Shown in pieces: positions 19,438-29,311 of a DNA stretch of 64,000 nt (its first letter is position 1; each line of letters begins with the position of its first letter). The notes under the pieces are model-generated. The model did not search any database. It was not told the origin of the DNA and saw only the letters and a list, made by a program, of their open reading frames with translations. The position numbers and the translations under genes are program-made. Source of the DNA: Poriferisodalis sp965205175 (GTDB lineage Bacteria > Actinomycetota > Acidimicrobiia > Acidimicrobiales > Poriferisodalaceae); NCBI RefSeq assembly GCF_965205175.1, contig NZ_OZ242038.1, positions 1,426,001 to 1,490,000 on the forward strand, in the 5' to 3' direction.

Positions 19438-20040
19438 GTGCGCCCGAATAGCCGGCCCCGGCCGTCGCCCGATCCGCACGCCAACAGCGCGGCCAGTCTC
19501 CCGAAGAGCCGAGCAGAGCTTGCCACCGGCGAAACGGTCGAGTTGGCAAAGCCGCTGCGTCGGCTTGCCGCACGAATGGTGGACAGCGTCATTCTCGGTG
19601 TTCTCTGTTGGGGCGCATGGAGTTCTCTGCCGTTTGTGCTTGCAGTGTTCATTCCGCCCTCTCCAACAGCACCGATTGGCCTTGTAATTCTGGTATTTCT
19701 CGCAGTGTTGTTGGTGGCGACGGTGCTCTCCATCGGTTACGAAACCGCTGCAACTGCTTGGCGGGGTCAGACTGTCGGTAAACGCATGCTGCGCATCAAA
19801 GTCATCAGTGTCCCTCAAGGCAGTGTGCCTCGCCTCACGAAATCTCTTCTGCGAGCAGCACTCACCAGCCCGCTGCTGCCCATCCCGCTCTTCGTCGCCT
19901 CTTTCTTGACGCCATTCGCGGTCAGCCTCACCTACTTACCGCTGGTCACCGTGCTCATCTATTTGAGTGTTGCTTGGGATCGTGAGTACCGAGGATGGCA
20001 TGATCAAGCTGCGGGTACGCTCGTCGTCAACAAGCAGTAA
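19438..20040 (+). CDS. RDD-family membrane protein 2 (tandem paralogue)
   Basis: RDD-domain membrane protein of 200 aa, paralogous to its upstream neighbour: [44 protein letters not shown] and [15 protein letters not shown] match it closely. There is an extra N-terminal Pro/Ser-rich segment. The region between the central motif and the C-terminus is longer and more hydrophobic. By eye the third-codon positions are richer in A and T than in the neighbours. The GTG at 19438 is uncertain because no good ribosome site precedes it. Confidence 0.8.
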   Translation: MRPNSRPRPSPDPHANSAASLPKSRAELATGETVELAKPLRRLAARMVDSVILGVLCWGAWSSLPFVLAVFIPPSPTAPIGLVILVFLAVLLVATVLSIGYETAATAWRGQTVGKRMLRIKVISVPQGSVPRLTKSLLRAALTSPLLPIPLFVASFLTPFAVSLTYLPLVTVLIYLSVAWDREYRGWHDQAAGTLVVNKQ

Positions 20041-20072
20041 TGCTCGGTGGTGGCTGTGGGCGCGCGATGCAG

Positions 20073-21221
20073 CTACAGGCGCTCCACGACGTAGTCGATG
20101 CAGGCGGTGAGCGCCTCCACGTCTGCCGGGTCGATTGCGGGGAATGCGGCGATGCGCAGCTGGTTGCGTCCCAGCTTGCGGTACCCCTCGGTGTCGATGA
20201 TGCCGTTGGCGCGCAGCGCTGCTGCGATGTCGTCGGCGCTGACGCCCAAGAAGTCGATCGTGCAGACGACGGGGGAGCGCATCTGAGGATCAGACACGAA
20301 CGGCGACGCGAACTCACGCGCCGCCGCCCAGCGGTAGACGGTCTCGCTGGAGGTCGCAGCGCGCGACGCAGCCCAAGCGAGTCCGCCGCCGGCGAGCATC
20401 CATTCGGCAGTGTTGACGGTCAGCAGGATGGTGGCGAGCGCCGGGGTGTTGTAGGTCTGGTCTTGGCGAGAGTTCCGCAAGGCGATGGCGAGGTCCAAGG
20501 TGGCGGGCCTGTAGCGGCCAGTGGAATCGATCCGCTCGATCTGTTCAACGGCGGCAGGCGAGCACAGCGCGACGAACAGTCCGCCGTCGGAAGCGAATGC
20601 CTTTTGCGGGGCGAAGTAGTAGCAATCGACGTCGGCGGGCGCCCAGGTCATCGCGCCTGCCGCCGAGGTGGCATCGACCAGCACGAGCGCTGCAGGGTCG
20701 CCGCGTCGACATGCGTCAAGCTGCGGCTGCGTCAACGGCATCGACACGCCGGTCGAGGTCTCGTTGTGCGTCAGTGCGTAGGTGTCGATGTCGGCGGGGT
20801 CCGCAGCCACGGGCGTCGGGTGGCTGCCGTACGGTGCCGTGATGACCATGGGGTCGTCGAGGTGCGGTGCCGCAGAGGTAACGGCGGCGAACTTCTCGGA
20901 GAACTCGCCGAAGGCCAAGTGCTGGGCGCGGCGCTCGACGAGCGAGAAGGCCGCAGCATCCCAGAAGCCGGTGCTGCCGCCGTTGCCCAGCACCACCTCC
21001 CAGTCGTCGCCGAGGCCGAACAGCTCGGTCATGGCCGATCGCAGCCGACCGACCACGGAGCGGACGCCGTCGCGCCGATGCGAGGTTCCCAGATAGTCGA
21101 GCGCCCGGGACCGGAGTGCCTCGACGGCCTCCGGGCGCACCTTGGACGGGCCCGAGCCGAATCGCCCGTCGGCAGGCAGCAGGTCGGCCGGAATCGAAAT
21201 CGAGGAAGAAGTGCTCGCCAT
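20073..21221 (-). CDS. serC: Phosphoserine aminotransferase
   Basis: PLP-dependent phosphoserine transaminase, 382 aa, making O-phosphoserine from 3-phosphohydroxypyruvate and glutamate. It belongs to the actinobacterial branch: [12 protein letters not shown] and YLGTSHRR at the N-terminus, [15 protein letters not shown], and the Schiff-base lysine in [14 protein letters not shown] near residue 206. The C-terminus has [17 protein letters not shown]. The ATG at 21221 is chosen by the family N-terminus. It is divergent from the aminotransferase-serA pair, 111 nt away, so serine synthesis genes share a promoter region. Confidence 0.94.
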   Translation of the reverse strand: MASTSSSISIPADLLPADGRFGSGPSKVRPEAVEALRSRALDYLGTSHRRDGVRSVVGRLRSAMTELFGLGDDWEVVLGNGGSTGFWDAAAFSLVERRAQHLAFGEFSEKFAAVTSAAPHLDDPMVITAPYGSHPTPVAADPADIDTYALTHNETSTGVSMPLTQPQLDACRRGDPAALVLVDATSAAGAMTWAPADVDCYYFAPQKAFASDGGLFVALCSPAAVEQIERIDSTGRYRPATLDLAIALRNSRQDQTYNTPALATILLTVNTAEWMLAGGGLAWAASRAATSSETVYRWAAAREFASPFVSDPQMRSPVVCTIDFLGVSADDIAAALRANGIIDTEGYRKLGRNQLRIAAFPAIDPADVEALTACIDYVVERL

Positions 21222-21332
21222 GGGCTGCCACCCTTGTCCGGTTCGCGTGTGCGGCGGCGAGACTACGAGGCGACTGCGGCAGCGCACGAGTTCGCGTCGC
21301 CGCAACGACAGTCGACCGACGGGAGCCGCACA

Positions 21333-22631
21333 GTGCCTCATTCACCGACGCTCGAATCATCGGTGCCTGAATCGACTGCCCCCGGTTCGGGAGAACTCGC
21401 ACCGTCGCAGTCCGCGCCCTCGTCTGCTTCCGAAGCAAGCACCAGCCGCGTCTCGGCCGCGTTGGCCGGCATCGCACCGTCGGCCACACTGGCGGTGGAC
21501 GCCAAGGCCAAGGCGCTGCGCGCGGCGGGGGAGAACGTGATCGGCTTCGGCGCGGGCGAGCCAGACTTCCCGACGCCCGATCACATTGTGGAGGCAGCCG
21601 TTGCCGCGTGCGGCGACCCGGCCAACCACCGCTACTCGCCCGCCGGCGGGCTGCCCGCGCTGAAGGCGGCGCTGGCGGCCAAGACCCGCAGGGACAGCGG
21701 TCTCGACTGGGATGCCAGCGCATTCCTGGTCACCAACGGAGGCAAGCAGGCGGTCTACAACACCATGGCGGCGCTGGTCGATCCCGGCGACGAGGTGCTG
21801 CTGCCCGCCCCGTACTGGACCACCTACCCCGAAGCGATCCGCGTCTTCGGCGGCGCGCCGGTCGAGGTGTTCGCCGGCATCGAGCAGGGATTTCGGGTCA
21901 GCATCGAACAGCTTGAGGCGGCGCGCACCGAGCGCACCAAGGCGCTGTTGTTCGTGTCGCCGTCGAATCCGACCGGAGCGGTCTACCCGCGCGACGAAAT
22001 TGCAGCGATCGGCCAGTGGGCGGTGGAGCACGGGCTGTGGGTGATCACCGACGAGATCTACGAACATCTGACCTACGGCGGCGCTGTGCATCACTCGCTC
22101 CCGGTGCTGGTGCCCGAGATCGCCGACCGCTGTGTGGTGCTGAACGGCGTGGCCAAGACCTACGCCATGACGGGCTGGCGGATCGGCTGGATGGCCGGCC
22201 CTGCAGACGTGATCGCTGCGGCTACCAATCTGCAGAGTCACGCCACCTCGAATGTCTGCAACGTGGCCCAAGCAGCGGCCCTGGCGGCGGTGTCGGGCGA
22301 TCTCGAAGCGGTCGCGATGATGCGGGCTGCCTTCGACGAGCGACGTCAGCGCATCACCGAGCTGCTCAACGCCATTGACGGCGTGGAGTGTCCTGTGCCC
22401 GAGGGAGCGTTCTACGCCTTCCCCAACATGGAAGGGCTGTTGGGACGTCGTTACGGCGGTGCCGAGGTCACGACGACGCTGGAGCTGGCGGCTGCCGTGC
22501 TCGAGCACGCCAAGGTGGCCTTCGTGCCCGGCGAGGCGTTCGGTGCCGCCGGTTACGCCCGTTTCTCGTTCGCCCTCGCCCTCGAGGACCTCACCGAGGG
22601 CATCAGCCGCATCGCTGATCTGGTCGCCTGA
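21333..22631 (+). CDS. Class I aspartate/aromatic aminotransferase
   Basis: PLP-dependent class I aminotransferase, 432 aa, most like bacterial aspartate aminotransferase (I-gamma). Motifs: [34 protein letters not shown], the [14 protein letters not shown] segment, [40 protein letters not shown] and the PLP lysine in [16 protein letters not shown] near residue 276; the last arginine site is ARFSFA. A roughly 35-residue Ser/Ala/Pro-rich N-terminal extension depends on the start. GTG 21333 has GGGAG upstream; GTG 21363 is possible. It ends 1 nt before serA, so both probably share a transcript. Confidence 0.9.
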   Translation: MPHSPTLESSVPESTAPGSGELAPSQSAPSSASEASTSRVSAALAGIAPSATLAVDAKAKALRAAGENVIGFGAGEPDFPTPDHIVEAAVAACGDPANHRYSPAGGLPALKAALAAKTRRDSGLDWDASAFLVTNGGKQAVYNTMAALVDPGDEVLLPAPYWTTYPEAIRVFGGAPVEVFAGIEQGFRVSIEQLEAARTERTKALLFVSPSNPTGAVYPRDEIAAIGQWAVEHGLWVITDEIYEHLTYGGAVHHSLPVLVPEIADRCVVLNGVAKTYAMTGWRIGWMAGPADVIAAATNLQSHATSNVCNVAQAAALAAVSGDLEAVAMMRAAFDERRQRITELLNAIDGVECPVPEGAFYAFPNMEGLLGRRYGGAEVTTTLELAAAVLEHAKVAFVPGEAFGAAGYARFSFALALEDLTEGISRIADLVA

Positions 22632-22632
22632 G

Positions 22633-23574
22633 ATGGCACGCGTCCTGGTCACCGAGTCGCTGGCCGATGCGGGTCTGGAGGTGCTGCGCTCCGCTGGTCA
22701 CGATGTGGACGTGCGCACCGGGCTCAGCCCCGACGCGCTGCGCGATGCGCTGCGTGGCGCACACGCGCTCATCGTCCGCTCAGCCACCCAGGTCGACGCC
22801 GAACTGCTCGCGGCGGGCGATTCGCTCATCGTCGTCGGACGTGCCGGCGTGGGCCTCGACAACGTGGATGTGGCTGCGGCGACCGAGCGTGGTGTGCTGG
22901 TGTGCAATGCGCCGTCAGCCAACGTGATCTCGGCGGCGGAGATGACCGTGGCGCTCATGCTCGCACTGGCCCGCCACATCCCCCAAGCTCACGCCGCCCT
23001 CACGCAGGGGCGCTGGGAGCGCAGCCGCTGGGGTGGCATGGAGCTGTGCCGCAAGACGGTTGGCATCGTGGGCTTGGGACGTGTCGGACGTCTCGTGGCA
23101 CAACGCATCGCTCCGTTCGACGTGACGCTCATCTCCTATGATCCGTACGTGAGCACCGAATCCGGGCGCGCCGCAGGCGTGGTCATGGTGGATTTGCCCG
23201 AGCTGCTGCAGCGTTCGGACATCATCACGCTGCACATGCCTCGCACGCCCGAGACTGCTGACTTGCTGGGCGCGGAGAACTTGGCCAAGTGCCGTCCGCA
23301 CGCGCTCATCGTGAACACCGCTCGCGGCGGCATCGTGGATGAGCAAGCGGCAGCGGACGCGCTCGATGCGGGCCGATTGGGCGGGATAGCGCTCGACGTG
23401 TTCGCAACCGAGCCGGCTGCCGAGTCGCCCCTGTTCGGACGGGCCGACGTGGTGGTCACGCCGCATCTCGGCGCCAGCACCGTCGAGGCCCAGCATCGTG
23501 CCGGGACCCAAGTGGCCGAGCAGGTCAATCTGGCCTTGGCGGGTGCTCCGGTTCCCTACGCCGTCAACGCCTGA
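22633..23574 (+). CDS. serA: D-3-phosphoglycerate dehydrogenase, short form
   Basis: NAD-dependent 2-hydroxyacid dehydrogenase, 313 aa, best read as phosphoglycerate dehydrogenase because it sits beside serC. It has the substrate-binding half (IVVGRAGVGLDNVDVAAATERGVLV), the Rossmann motif VGIVGLGRVGRLVA, and the catalytic Arg (NTARGGIVDE), Glu (FATEP) and His (TPHLGAST). It ends right after the catalytic core: the C-terminal ASB and ACT regulatory domains of many SerA proteins are absent, so serine feedback through ACT is not expected. Confidence 0.88.
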   Translation: MARVLVTESLADAGLEVLRSAGHDVDVRTGLSPDALRDALRGAHALIVRSATQVDAELLAAGDSLIVVGRAGVGLDNVDVAAATERGVLVCNAPSANVISAAEMTVALMLALARHIPQAHAALTQGRWERSRWGGMELCRKTVGIVGLGRVGRLVAQRIAPFDVTLISYDPYVSTESGRAAGVVMVDLPELLQRSDIITLHMPRTPETADLLGAENLAKCRPHALIVNTARGGIVDEQAAADALDAGRLGGIALDVFATEPAAESPLFGRADVVVTPHLGASTVEAQHRAGTQVAEQVNLALAGAPVPYAVNA

Positions 23575-23589
23575 CCTTTCGCGCAGGCT

Positions 23590-23620
23590 GGCCGAGATCC
23601 GGCAGCTCAACTGCTCGGCC
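23590..23620. terminator. Possible bidirectional terminator between serA and the COG0523 gene
   Basis: A hairpin can form from GGCCGA (23590-23595) with TCGGCC (23615-23620) and GCAG with CTGC inside it, with a 6-nt bulge and a CTCAA loop. It lies between two convergent genes and includes the stop of the minus-strand one. No T-run follows on either strand. Confidence 0.3.
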
Positions 23621-24641
23621 GCAAACGGTCGTCGATCCAGTCGGGTGCGACGGTGCCTTTGAGAGCAATGAGGCTGACCGCCCAGCGTGGCGGCTTGGCC
23701 GCAGAGCCCGATGGCAGCGGCACGATCGACGTCCGGGCGCCGACCGCTTCGATCAAGTACTCCGCTGCGCTGCTGACCGGGTCCGAGCCGGCATCGGCGG
23801 GCCGTTCGATCTGCACGAGTCCCTTGAGCCGCACGACTCCCGCAGGCAGTTCGGCCAGCATCGCCTCGATCCTCGACAGCGGCACAGGTGCGTCGAGCAC
23901 CGCGGTCTGAGACTCGAAGATGTCGTCGGCCACCGCTCCAGCGGCCCCAACGGCGCGCTGTCCTCGCGGCAGGTGCCGCGCGACGTCTGCATCTGCGTGG
24001 TCGGTGCCTGCCTGGTCGGAAACTGTGTGGTCGGCGCCTGCCTGCTTCGCGTCGGGTCCGAACAGCAGCTCCGTGGGCACTGCCGCACGGCTCGCACGCA
24101 CCACCGCAGTCCCTGTGGCAAGACCCTGCAGCCAGCCGCACAGCGCATCGACGTCGGCGACACTCTCCAGCAGATCCACCTTGTTCACCACCAGCAAGTC
24201 CGCGGCCGCGAGCTGGCGGCGAACGATGTCGGCCACCCATCGGTCATCGGCTTGGCGCCGCACCTGCTCGGCGTCGGCCACCACCACCACAGCATCCAGT
24301 CGCAGGCCAGGCGTGTGGCCGTAGGCAGCGATCTGCGCCGGGTCGGCCACCCCGCTGGCCTCGATGAGCAGACGCTGCGGCGGTGCCGCGGCGGAACGCA
24401 CGGTGTGCAACGCCGCCGCGAACCCGTCAGCCAGACTGCAGCAAATGCAGCCGTTGGCGAGCGTCAGCTTGTCGCCGTCGGCTGCTGCGATGAGGTCCTC
24501 GTCGATGGAGATCTCGCCGAAGTCGTTGACGATCACCGCAACCCGCTCGCTGCTGGACCGCAACACATGGTTCACCAGCGTCGTCTTGCCGGCACCCAAG
24601 TATCCGCCGACGACGGTGACCCCGATTCGTTGCTCGCTCAT
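23607..24641 (-). CDS. COG0523 (CobW/YeiR-type) GTPase metallochaperone
   Basis: P-loop GTPase of 344 aa from the COG0523 family, which insert or buffer metals such as zinc or cobalt. Seen: Walker A GGYLGAGKT (12-20), the metal-binding CxCC motif GCICC (64-68), the E-S-G switch LLIEASGVADP (91-101) and the NKVD base motif (153-156). A CobW C-terminal domain follows residue about 240. Between the domains is a His/Asp-rich stretch (about 201-223) made of a duplicated 10-residue unit, typical of a metal-binding linker. It is next to an amidohydrolase of the same strand, which suggests metal delivery to that enzyme (inference). Confidence 0.87.
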   Translation of the reverse strand: MSEQRIGVTVVGGYLGAGKTTLVNHVLRSSSERVAVIVNDFGEISIDEDLIAAADGDKLTLANGCICCSLADGFAAALHTVRSAAAPPQRLLIEASGVADPAQIAAYGHTPGLRLDAVVVVADAEQVRRQADDRWVADIVRRQLAAADLLVVNKVDLLESVADVDALCGWLQGLATGTAVVRASRAAVPTELLFGPDAKQAGADHTVSDQAGTDHADADVARHLPRGQRAVGAAGAVADDIFESQTAVLDAPVPLSRIEAMLAELPAGVVRLKGLVQIERPADAGSDPVSSAAEYLIEAVGARTSIVPLPSGSAAKPPRWAVSLIALKGTVAPDWIDDRLRPSS

Positions 24642-24708
24642 CGCGCCGGCACCGCGACCCAAGCCAATAGCGCGCCATGCACGTTCGACACCGCGAACCG
24701 CACCGACG

Positions 24709-26433
24709 CTAGGCCTCGCCGACCCCTGCCGGCTGCGGCACGCCTCCCAGCACGGTGCCCCACACCCCGATGTCGCGCAGTTCCATCGGGTCCACATTCA
24801 GCGGGTCGTCTTCCAGCACGGCGAAGTCGGCCAGCTTCCCGGCCTCGATGCTGCCGATGTCTGCGTCCAGCTTGAGCTGCCGTGCCGCCTCGATGGTGAT
24901 GGCGCGCAGCGCGTCTCCGACGCCGATGCGTTCGTCGGGTCCGAGCACCTGGCCCGACGCCGTCACCCGGTTGACCGCGCACCATGCGGTGTGCAGGTGC
25001 CCCAACGGTGTGATCGGCGAATCCGAGTGGATCGAGAAGCTCACGCCACTGGCCAGCGCAGTAGCGCAGGCATCCATGCGTGCCGCTCGCTCAGGCCCCA
25101 CGGTCACGTCCCGGTGCTGGTCGCCCCAGTAGTAGATGTGGTTCGAGAAGATGTTGGCGCACATGCCCAGCGCCGCCATGCGGCGGTACTGGTCCGGCGT
25201 GGTGAGCTGGCAGTGCTGCACGGTGTGACGATGATCCCAGCGGGGGTGACGCTCCAGCGCCTGCTCGACCGCGTCCACGAACACCTCGGTCGCCTCGTCG
25301 CCGTTGCAGTGGCAGTGCACGGTCAGACCGGCCCGGTGGTAGGCCGTCACCAAGTCGGCCATCTGGTCGGGCGCCGTCAGCCACAGACCGTTGCCGATGT
25401 GCCCCGGCGGCGCCTTGTAGTAGTGCGGCCAGCTGATCCGTGCGGTGAACCCTTGGATGGAGCCGTCCAGGATCAGCTTGACGATGCCGAACCGCAGCTT
25501 CGACGTCTGCTCGTGCTGCAGGCGGACGCCCAGTTCAGCCATCGCGTCGAGATCGGCAGGGGCGCCGAACAGGTTCGACAGCGCAACCATCACCCGCGCC
25601 GGATAGGCCGGATCACTGGTGACCTGCTTCCAGTTGCCGAGCTGGTCTGGATCGAGGAGCTGCGTGGTGCCAAGGTCGGTCACCAGCGTGTGCCCGGCGT
25701 TACGAGCCTCGTTGGCGAAACGCCAGCGAGCGCGCTCGGTGCGGTTGGCGCTCATCATGTCGATGAAGGCATCGCCGGCCAGCATCATGCCGGACGGTTC
25801 GTGCAGCTCGCCATTCGGCAGTCCGTCGCCGCCTCGGGCAACCCCCGGGCTGGTGGCCGTCTCGTCGATCCCGCAGCGCTCCATCAATGCGGAGTTGATC
25901 GTGGCCAAGTGCCCGCTGGCGTGCAGCACGAGCGTCGGCCGAGCACCGGTCACCGTGTCGAGGTGACGCGCCACGAGCCGCTCGCCGGGGAAGTAGATGG
26001 GGTCCAGCCCCCACGCCAGCAGCGTCGCCGATTCGTCGTGGAGTGCTGCTGCGGCGTCGCCCAGCCGCTTGAGCACGTCGTCGATCGATCTGCAGCCCGG
26101 CCAGAGGCGCCCTTGCGGGTCGCGCCGATCGAAGTAGCCGACGTAGGTGGAGTTCCACAAGCCGCCGGACATGACGTGGCAGTGGGCTTCGACGAAGCCG
26201 GGCATCAGCACGTGCCCGGCGAATCGCTCGTCGACTCGATGAGCGCCCCATGATGCCAGCTCGTCGCGGCTGCCGACCCCCAGGATGCGATCGCCCGCGA
26301 CCGCGACGGCCTCGCCGAACGGGAACGCAGGGTTGACGGTGATGACCCGGCGCGCCGGGTAGATCACGTAGGGCTCGCGAGCTGCGGCCTGGCCGGCGGA
26401 GTCATCGGTTCGACGGCTGGTCATCTGGGTCAT
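24709..26433 (-). CDS. Metal-dependent amidohydrolase (YtcJ-like amidohydrolase 3)
   Basis: Amidohydrolase-superfamily enzyme of 574 aa, amidohydrolase_3/YtcJ branch. It shows an N-terminal beta-sandwich (VIYPARRVITVN, GDRILGVG), the metal site VLMPGFVEAHCHV, later histidines in VHCHCNGDEA and HRHTVQHCQL, an SIHSDSPITP motif with the catalytic Asp, and a C-terminal return to the small domain (IGSIEAGKLADFAVLEDDP). It probably hydrolyses a C-N bond in a cyclic amide or peptide-like substrate; exact substrate unknown. Its start overlaps the OppF stop (ATGA), linking it to the importer, so it may process imported peptides. Confidence 0.85.
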   Translation of the reverse strand: MTQMTSRRTDDSAGQAAAREPYVIYPARRVITVNPAFPFGEAVAVAGDRILGVGSRDELASWGAHRVDERFAGHVLMPGFVEAHCHVMSGGLWNSTYVGYFDRRDPQGRLWPGCRSIDDVLKRLGDAAAALHDESATLLAWGLDPIYFPGERLVARHLDTVTGARPTLVLHASGHLATINSALMERCGIDETATSPGVARGGDGLPNGELHEPSGMMLAGDAFIDMMSANRTERARWRFANEARNAGHTLVTDLGTTQLLDPDQLGNWKQVTSDPAYPARVMVALSNLFGAPADLDAMAELGVRLQHEQTSKLRFGIVKLILDGSIQGFTARISWPHYYKAPPGHIGNGLWLTAPDQMADLVTAYHRAGLTVHCHCNGDEATEVFVDAVEQALERHPRWDHRHTVQHCQLTTPDQYRRMAALGMCANIFSNHIYYWGDQHRDVTVGPERAARMDACATALASGVSFSIHSDSPITPLGHLHTAWCAVNRVTASGQVLGPDERIGVGDALRAITIEAARQLKLDADIGSIEAGKLADFAVLEDDPLNVDPMELRDIGVWGTVLGGVPQPAGVGEA

Positions 26434-27410
26434 GCCTCCTGCGCCTCGCTGTGTTGGTCGTTCGTGGCTTGCGCCACGCTGTGCTTGTCGCTCGTGGCTT
26501 GCGCCACGAGGTGCCCCGGCTCTACCTCCACCAAATGCACGGGCTCGGGGGCGGTGCCGGCTTCGAAGACCGGGCTGGGCACCTCGTCGGTGAGCACTGG
26601 CCGGTCGGTGCGGCGCTGGGCGGGATCAGCGATCGGCACCGCATCGAGCAGCCGCCGGGTGTAGGGGTGCTGGGGGTTCTCGAAGACGGCGCGACGCGAG
26701 CCCAGCTCCACGATCTGCCCCAAGTACATCACGCCGACCCGATGCGCGATCCGTTCGACGACGGCCAAGTCATGGCTGATGAACAAGTACGACAGCCCCA
26801 GTTCTTCCTGCAGGTCCATCAGCAGGTTGATCACCTGCGCCTGGATCGAGACGTCGAGTGCCGAGACTGCTTCGTCGGCGATCACCAGTTCGGGACGAAG
26901 TGCGAGTGCCCGGGCGATGCAGATGCGCTGGCGCTGGCCGCCCGAGAACTGGTGCGGATACTGCACCATATCGTCGGGCGACATGCCCACTCGGCACAGC
27001 AGGTCAGCAACCACATCTGCGATCTCACGCTTGGGCACAGCACGATGGATCTCGAGCGGTTCCGCAATCGCCTTGCCGACGGTGCGGCGCGGGTCCAAGC
27101 TGGCGAAGGGGTCCTGAAACACGATCTGCGCCTTGCGGCGATGGGGCCGCAGTGCTCGGGGCCCGAGGCTCGTGATGTCGGCGCCGTCGAGCCGGATCGT
27201 GCCGCTCGTGGGGTTGAGCAGGCGGATGATCAAGTAGGCGAGCGTCGATTTGCCGCAGCCGCTCTCGCCCACCACCGCGAGCGTCTCGCCTCTGTCGATG
27301 TGCAGGCTGACGTGTTCCACTGCGTGAACGCGGGCGCCATGACTGGCCGGAAAGTGTTTGGTCAGCGCCTCCACTTCCACGATGGGCGCAGCGGCTTGGC
27401 GGAGCGTCAC
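26430..27410 (-). CDS. Peptide/nickel-type ABC transporter ATPase (OppF/DppF)
   Basis: ATPase of 326 aa for the importer. Walker A GESGCGKST (48-56), Q-loop FQDPFASLDPR, signature FSGGQRQRICIARAL, Walker B LVIADEAVSALD and H-loop FISHDLAVV. The C-terminal oligopeptide-type extension (QHPYTRRLLDAVP) places it in the Opp/Dpp family. GTG start at 27410 overlaps the OppD stop (GTGA). The last 25 residues are two near-copies of VAQAT(S/N)D(K/Q)HS, encoded by a 30-nt tandem repeat (26447-26506), and look like a recent tail expansion. Confidence 0.93.
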   Translation of the reverse strand: MTLRQAAAPIVEVEALTKHFPASHGARVHAVEHVSLHIDRGETLAVVGESGCGKSTLAYLIIRLLNPTSGTIRLDGADITSLGPRALRPHRRKAQIVFQDPFASLDPRRTVGKAIAEPLEIHRAVPKREIADVVADLLCRVGMSPDDMVQYPHQFSGGQRQRICIARALALRPELVIADEAVSALDVSIQAQVINLLMDLQEELGLSYLFISHDLAVVERIAHRVGVMYLGQIVELGSRRAVFENPQHPYTRRLLDAVPIADPAQRRTDRPVLTDEVPSPVFEAGTAPEPVHLVEVEPGHLVAQATSDKHSVAQATNDQHSEAQEA

Positions 27411-28357
27411 GGCTGCTGGCCCCGCTTGACTCCGGCCTGGTCGGCGCTGTCGTTGCCGACCGACGCGTGTTCGAACGGCCGCTCGGCTGCCGGCGAGCCA
27501 GAATCGATCAGCTCGAATCGCTGCGGTGCCTCGTGGCCGGCCATCGACCCCAGACGCGGCACTGCTGCCAGCAGCGACTGGGTGTACGGCTCGCTCGGCC
27601 GGTCGAAGATGTCGGTGACGCTGCCGCGCTCCACGAGTCGCGACTGCTGCATCACCACGACTTCGTCCGCGATCTCTGCCACGACGCCCATGTCGTGGGT
27701 GATGATGAGCACCGCTGCGCCGGTCTCGCGCTGCATCTCCGCGATCAGCGCGAGGATCTGCGCTTGGATCGTCACGTCGAGTGCGGTCGTGGGCTCGTCC
27801 GCGATCAGGATCGCCGGGTCGCACGCCAGCGCCATCGCAATCATCACCCGTTGGCGCATCCCGCCCGACATCTCGTGGGGGTACTGGTCGATCCTGCGCG
27901 TCGCATCGGGAATGCGCACGCGGTCCAGCATCTCCAAGGTTCGCTTGCGAGCATCGCTGCGCCTCATGCCGCGATGCAGTCGCAGCGCCTCGCCGATCTG
28001 GCTGCCCACCGTGTAGACGGGGTTGAGGCTGGTCAGCGGCTCTTGGAAGATCATGGAGATGCGGTCGCCTCGGACGGCACGCATCTGCGCCTCGCTCAGC
28101 GCCAGCAGGTCGTCGACGCTGCCGTCGTCGTGCCGGAACAGCGCCTGTCCGCTGCAGATCCGGGCGCGGGTGCCGATTTCGATGAGACGCATGACCGACA
28201 GCGCCGTCACCGACTTGCCCGAGCCGGACTCGCCCACTACAGCCAGCGTGCCGCCGTCTCGGAGGCTGAAGGAGATGTCGTTCACGGCGACGAAGTCGTC
28301 GAATGCCACGGTCAGGCCCCGAACCTCCAGTCGTGGCGCGGCGTTGTGTGCAGTCAC
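27407..28357 (-). CDS. Peptide/nickel-type ABC transporter ATPase (OppD/DppD)
   Basis: ATPase of 316 aa, partner of the downstream OppF protein. Walker A GESGSGKS (42-49), Q-loop FQEPLTSLNPVYTVG, signature MSGGMRQRVMIAMAL, Walker B LIADEPTTALD, H-loop IITHDMGVV, then the Opp-type YTQSLLAAVPRLG. The two ATPases would form the heterodimeric motor of the transporter. The gene follows the DppC gene by 3 nt and overlaps the next ATPase by 4 nt. Confidence 0.93.
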   Translation of the reverse strand: MTAHNAAPRLEVRGLTVAFDDFVAVNDISFSLRDGGTLAVVGESGSGKSVTALSVMRLIEIGTRARICSGQALFRHDDGSVDDLLALSEAQMRAVRGDRISMIFQEPLTSLNPVYTVGSQIGEALRLHRGMRRSDARKRTLEMLDRVRIPDATRRIDQYPHEMSGGMRQRVMIAMALACDPAILIADEPTTALDVTIQAQILALIAEMQRETGAAVLIITHDMGVVAEIADEVVVMQQSRLVERGSVTDIFDRPSEPYTQSLLAAVPRLGSMAGHEAPQRFELIDSGSPAAERPFEHASVGNDSADQAGVKRGQQP

Positions 28358-28360
28358 CGC

Positions 28361-29311
28361 TCAGCGTCCCCGCAGCTTGGGGTTGTAGGCATCTTGCAGC
28401 CCGTCGCCGATGAGGCTGAAGCTCAGCACCGTGAAGAAAATCGCCAGTCCGGGAAAAGTCACCGACCACCACGCAGTCAAGAAGTTCCCTCGGTTCAGGC
28501 CGATCATCAAGCCCCAGCTGGTGTTGTTGGGATCGCCGAGGCCGAGGAATGCCAGACCGGCCTCGAACAGGATCGCGGTGCCCATGATGAGGGTGGCCGA
28601 CACGATCAGCGGTGGCAGGGCGTTGGGGAACACCACCCGTCTGATGATGCGCCAATCGGTAGCGCCTACCGCACGCGAGGCCCGCACGAACTCGAGGTTC
28701 TTCAGCCGCAGGAACTCCGCGCGGGTGATGCGCGCGATTCCCGGCCAGGCCACCACGCCGATAGCGAACGAGATCGTCCACATCGACGGTTCGAACAAAG
28801 CTACCAGCACCATGGCGAACAGCAGTGCCGGCAGCACCTGGAAGAACTCGGTGAAGCGCATGAGGGCGCTGTCCAGCCAGCCGCCGTAGTAGCCGGAGAG
28901 TGCGCCGATGCTGATGCCGATCACGAGCACCATGGCGGCTGCCATGGCGGCCACCGTCAGGCTCGTGGATCCGCCCCCGATGACTCCGGCCAGCACATCG
29001 CGGCCCAGGTAGTCGGTGCCGAGGCGTGCTTCCGCGAGCTGCGCGGGGGGGGTCAGCGGTCTCGCCACGATGTCCTTCGGATCGTGGCCGTAGATGCGCG
29101 GCCCGGCCACCGTCATCACGACGATGCCGATGAGCATCACCACACCGGCGACTGCGGCCCGGTTGCGCACGAAGAGCCGGAGCGTCTCTCGTCCGGGCCG
29201 ATGCGCTTCGCTCGCGCCGCTTGTCGACCCGTCATGGCCGCTGCGCTGCGCGCCTGTGGCGCCTGGCCGGGTCGCGGCAGTCACTTCACCCAGAGCGGCT
29301 GGGTCAGACAT
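28361..29311 (-). CDS. Peptide-type ABC transporter permease (OppC/DppC)
   Basis: Inner-membrane permease of 316 aa. After a polar N-terminal tail, it has an N-terminal membrane helix (AAVAGVVMLIGIVVMTVAGP), the DppC signature (LGTDYLGRDVLAGVIGGGSTSL) and the conserved EAA loop in VRASRAVGATDWRIIRRVVFPNALPP, which docks to the ATPases. It overlaps the upstream permease gene by 8 nt. Confidence 0.93.
   Translation of the reverse strand: MSDPAALGEVTAATRPGATGAQRSGHDGSTSGASEAHRPGRETLRLFVRNRAAVAGVVMLIGIVVMTVAGPRIYGHDPKDIVARPLTPPAQLAEARLGTDYLGRDVLAGVIGGGSTSLTVAAMAAAMVLVIGISIGALSGYYGGWLDSALMRFTEFFQVLPALLFAMVLVALFEPSMWTISFAIGVVAWPGIARITRAEFLRLKNLEFVRASRAVGATDWRIIRRVVFPNALPPLIVSATLIMGTAILFEAGLAFLGLGDPNNTSWGLMIGLNRGNFLTAWWSVTFPGLAIFFTVLSFSLIGDGLQDAYNPKLRGR

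Noticed and set aside
20040..21332. Upstream extension of the aminotransferase frame to 863 aa
   Set aside because: The extension is antisense to serC and is Arg/Gly-rich without motifs. The real protein starts near 21333.
27411..28781. Upstream extension of the OppF frame
   Set aside because: It runs inside OppD and DppC out of frame and is Arg-rich; GTG 27410 gives the family N-terminus.
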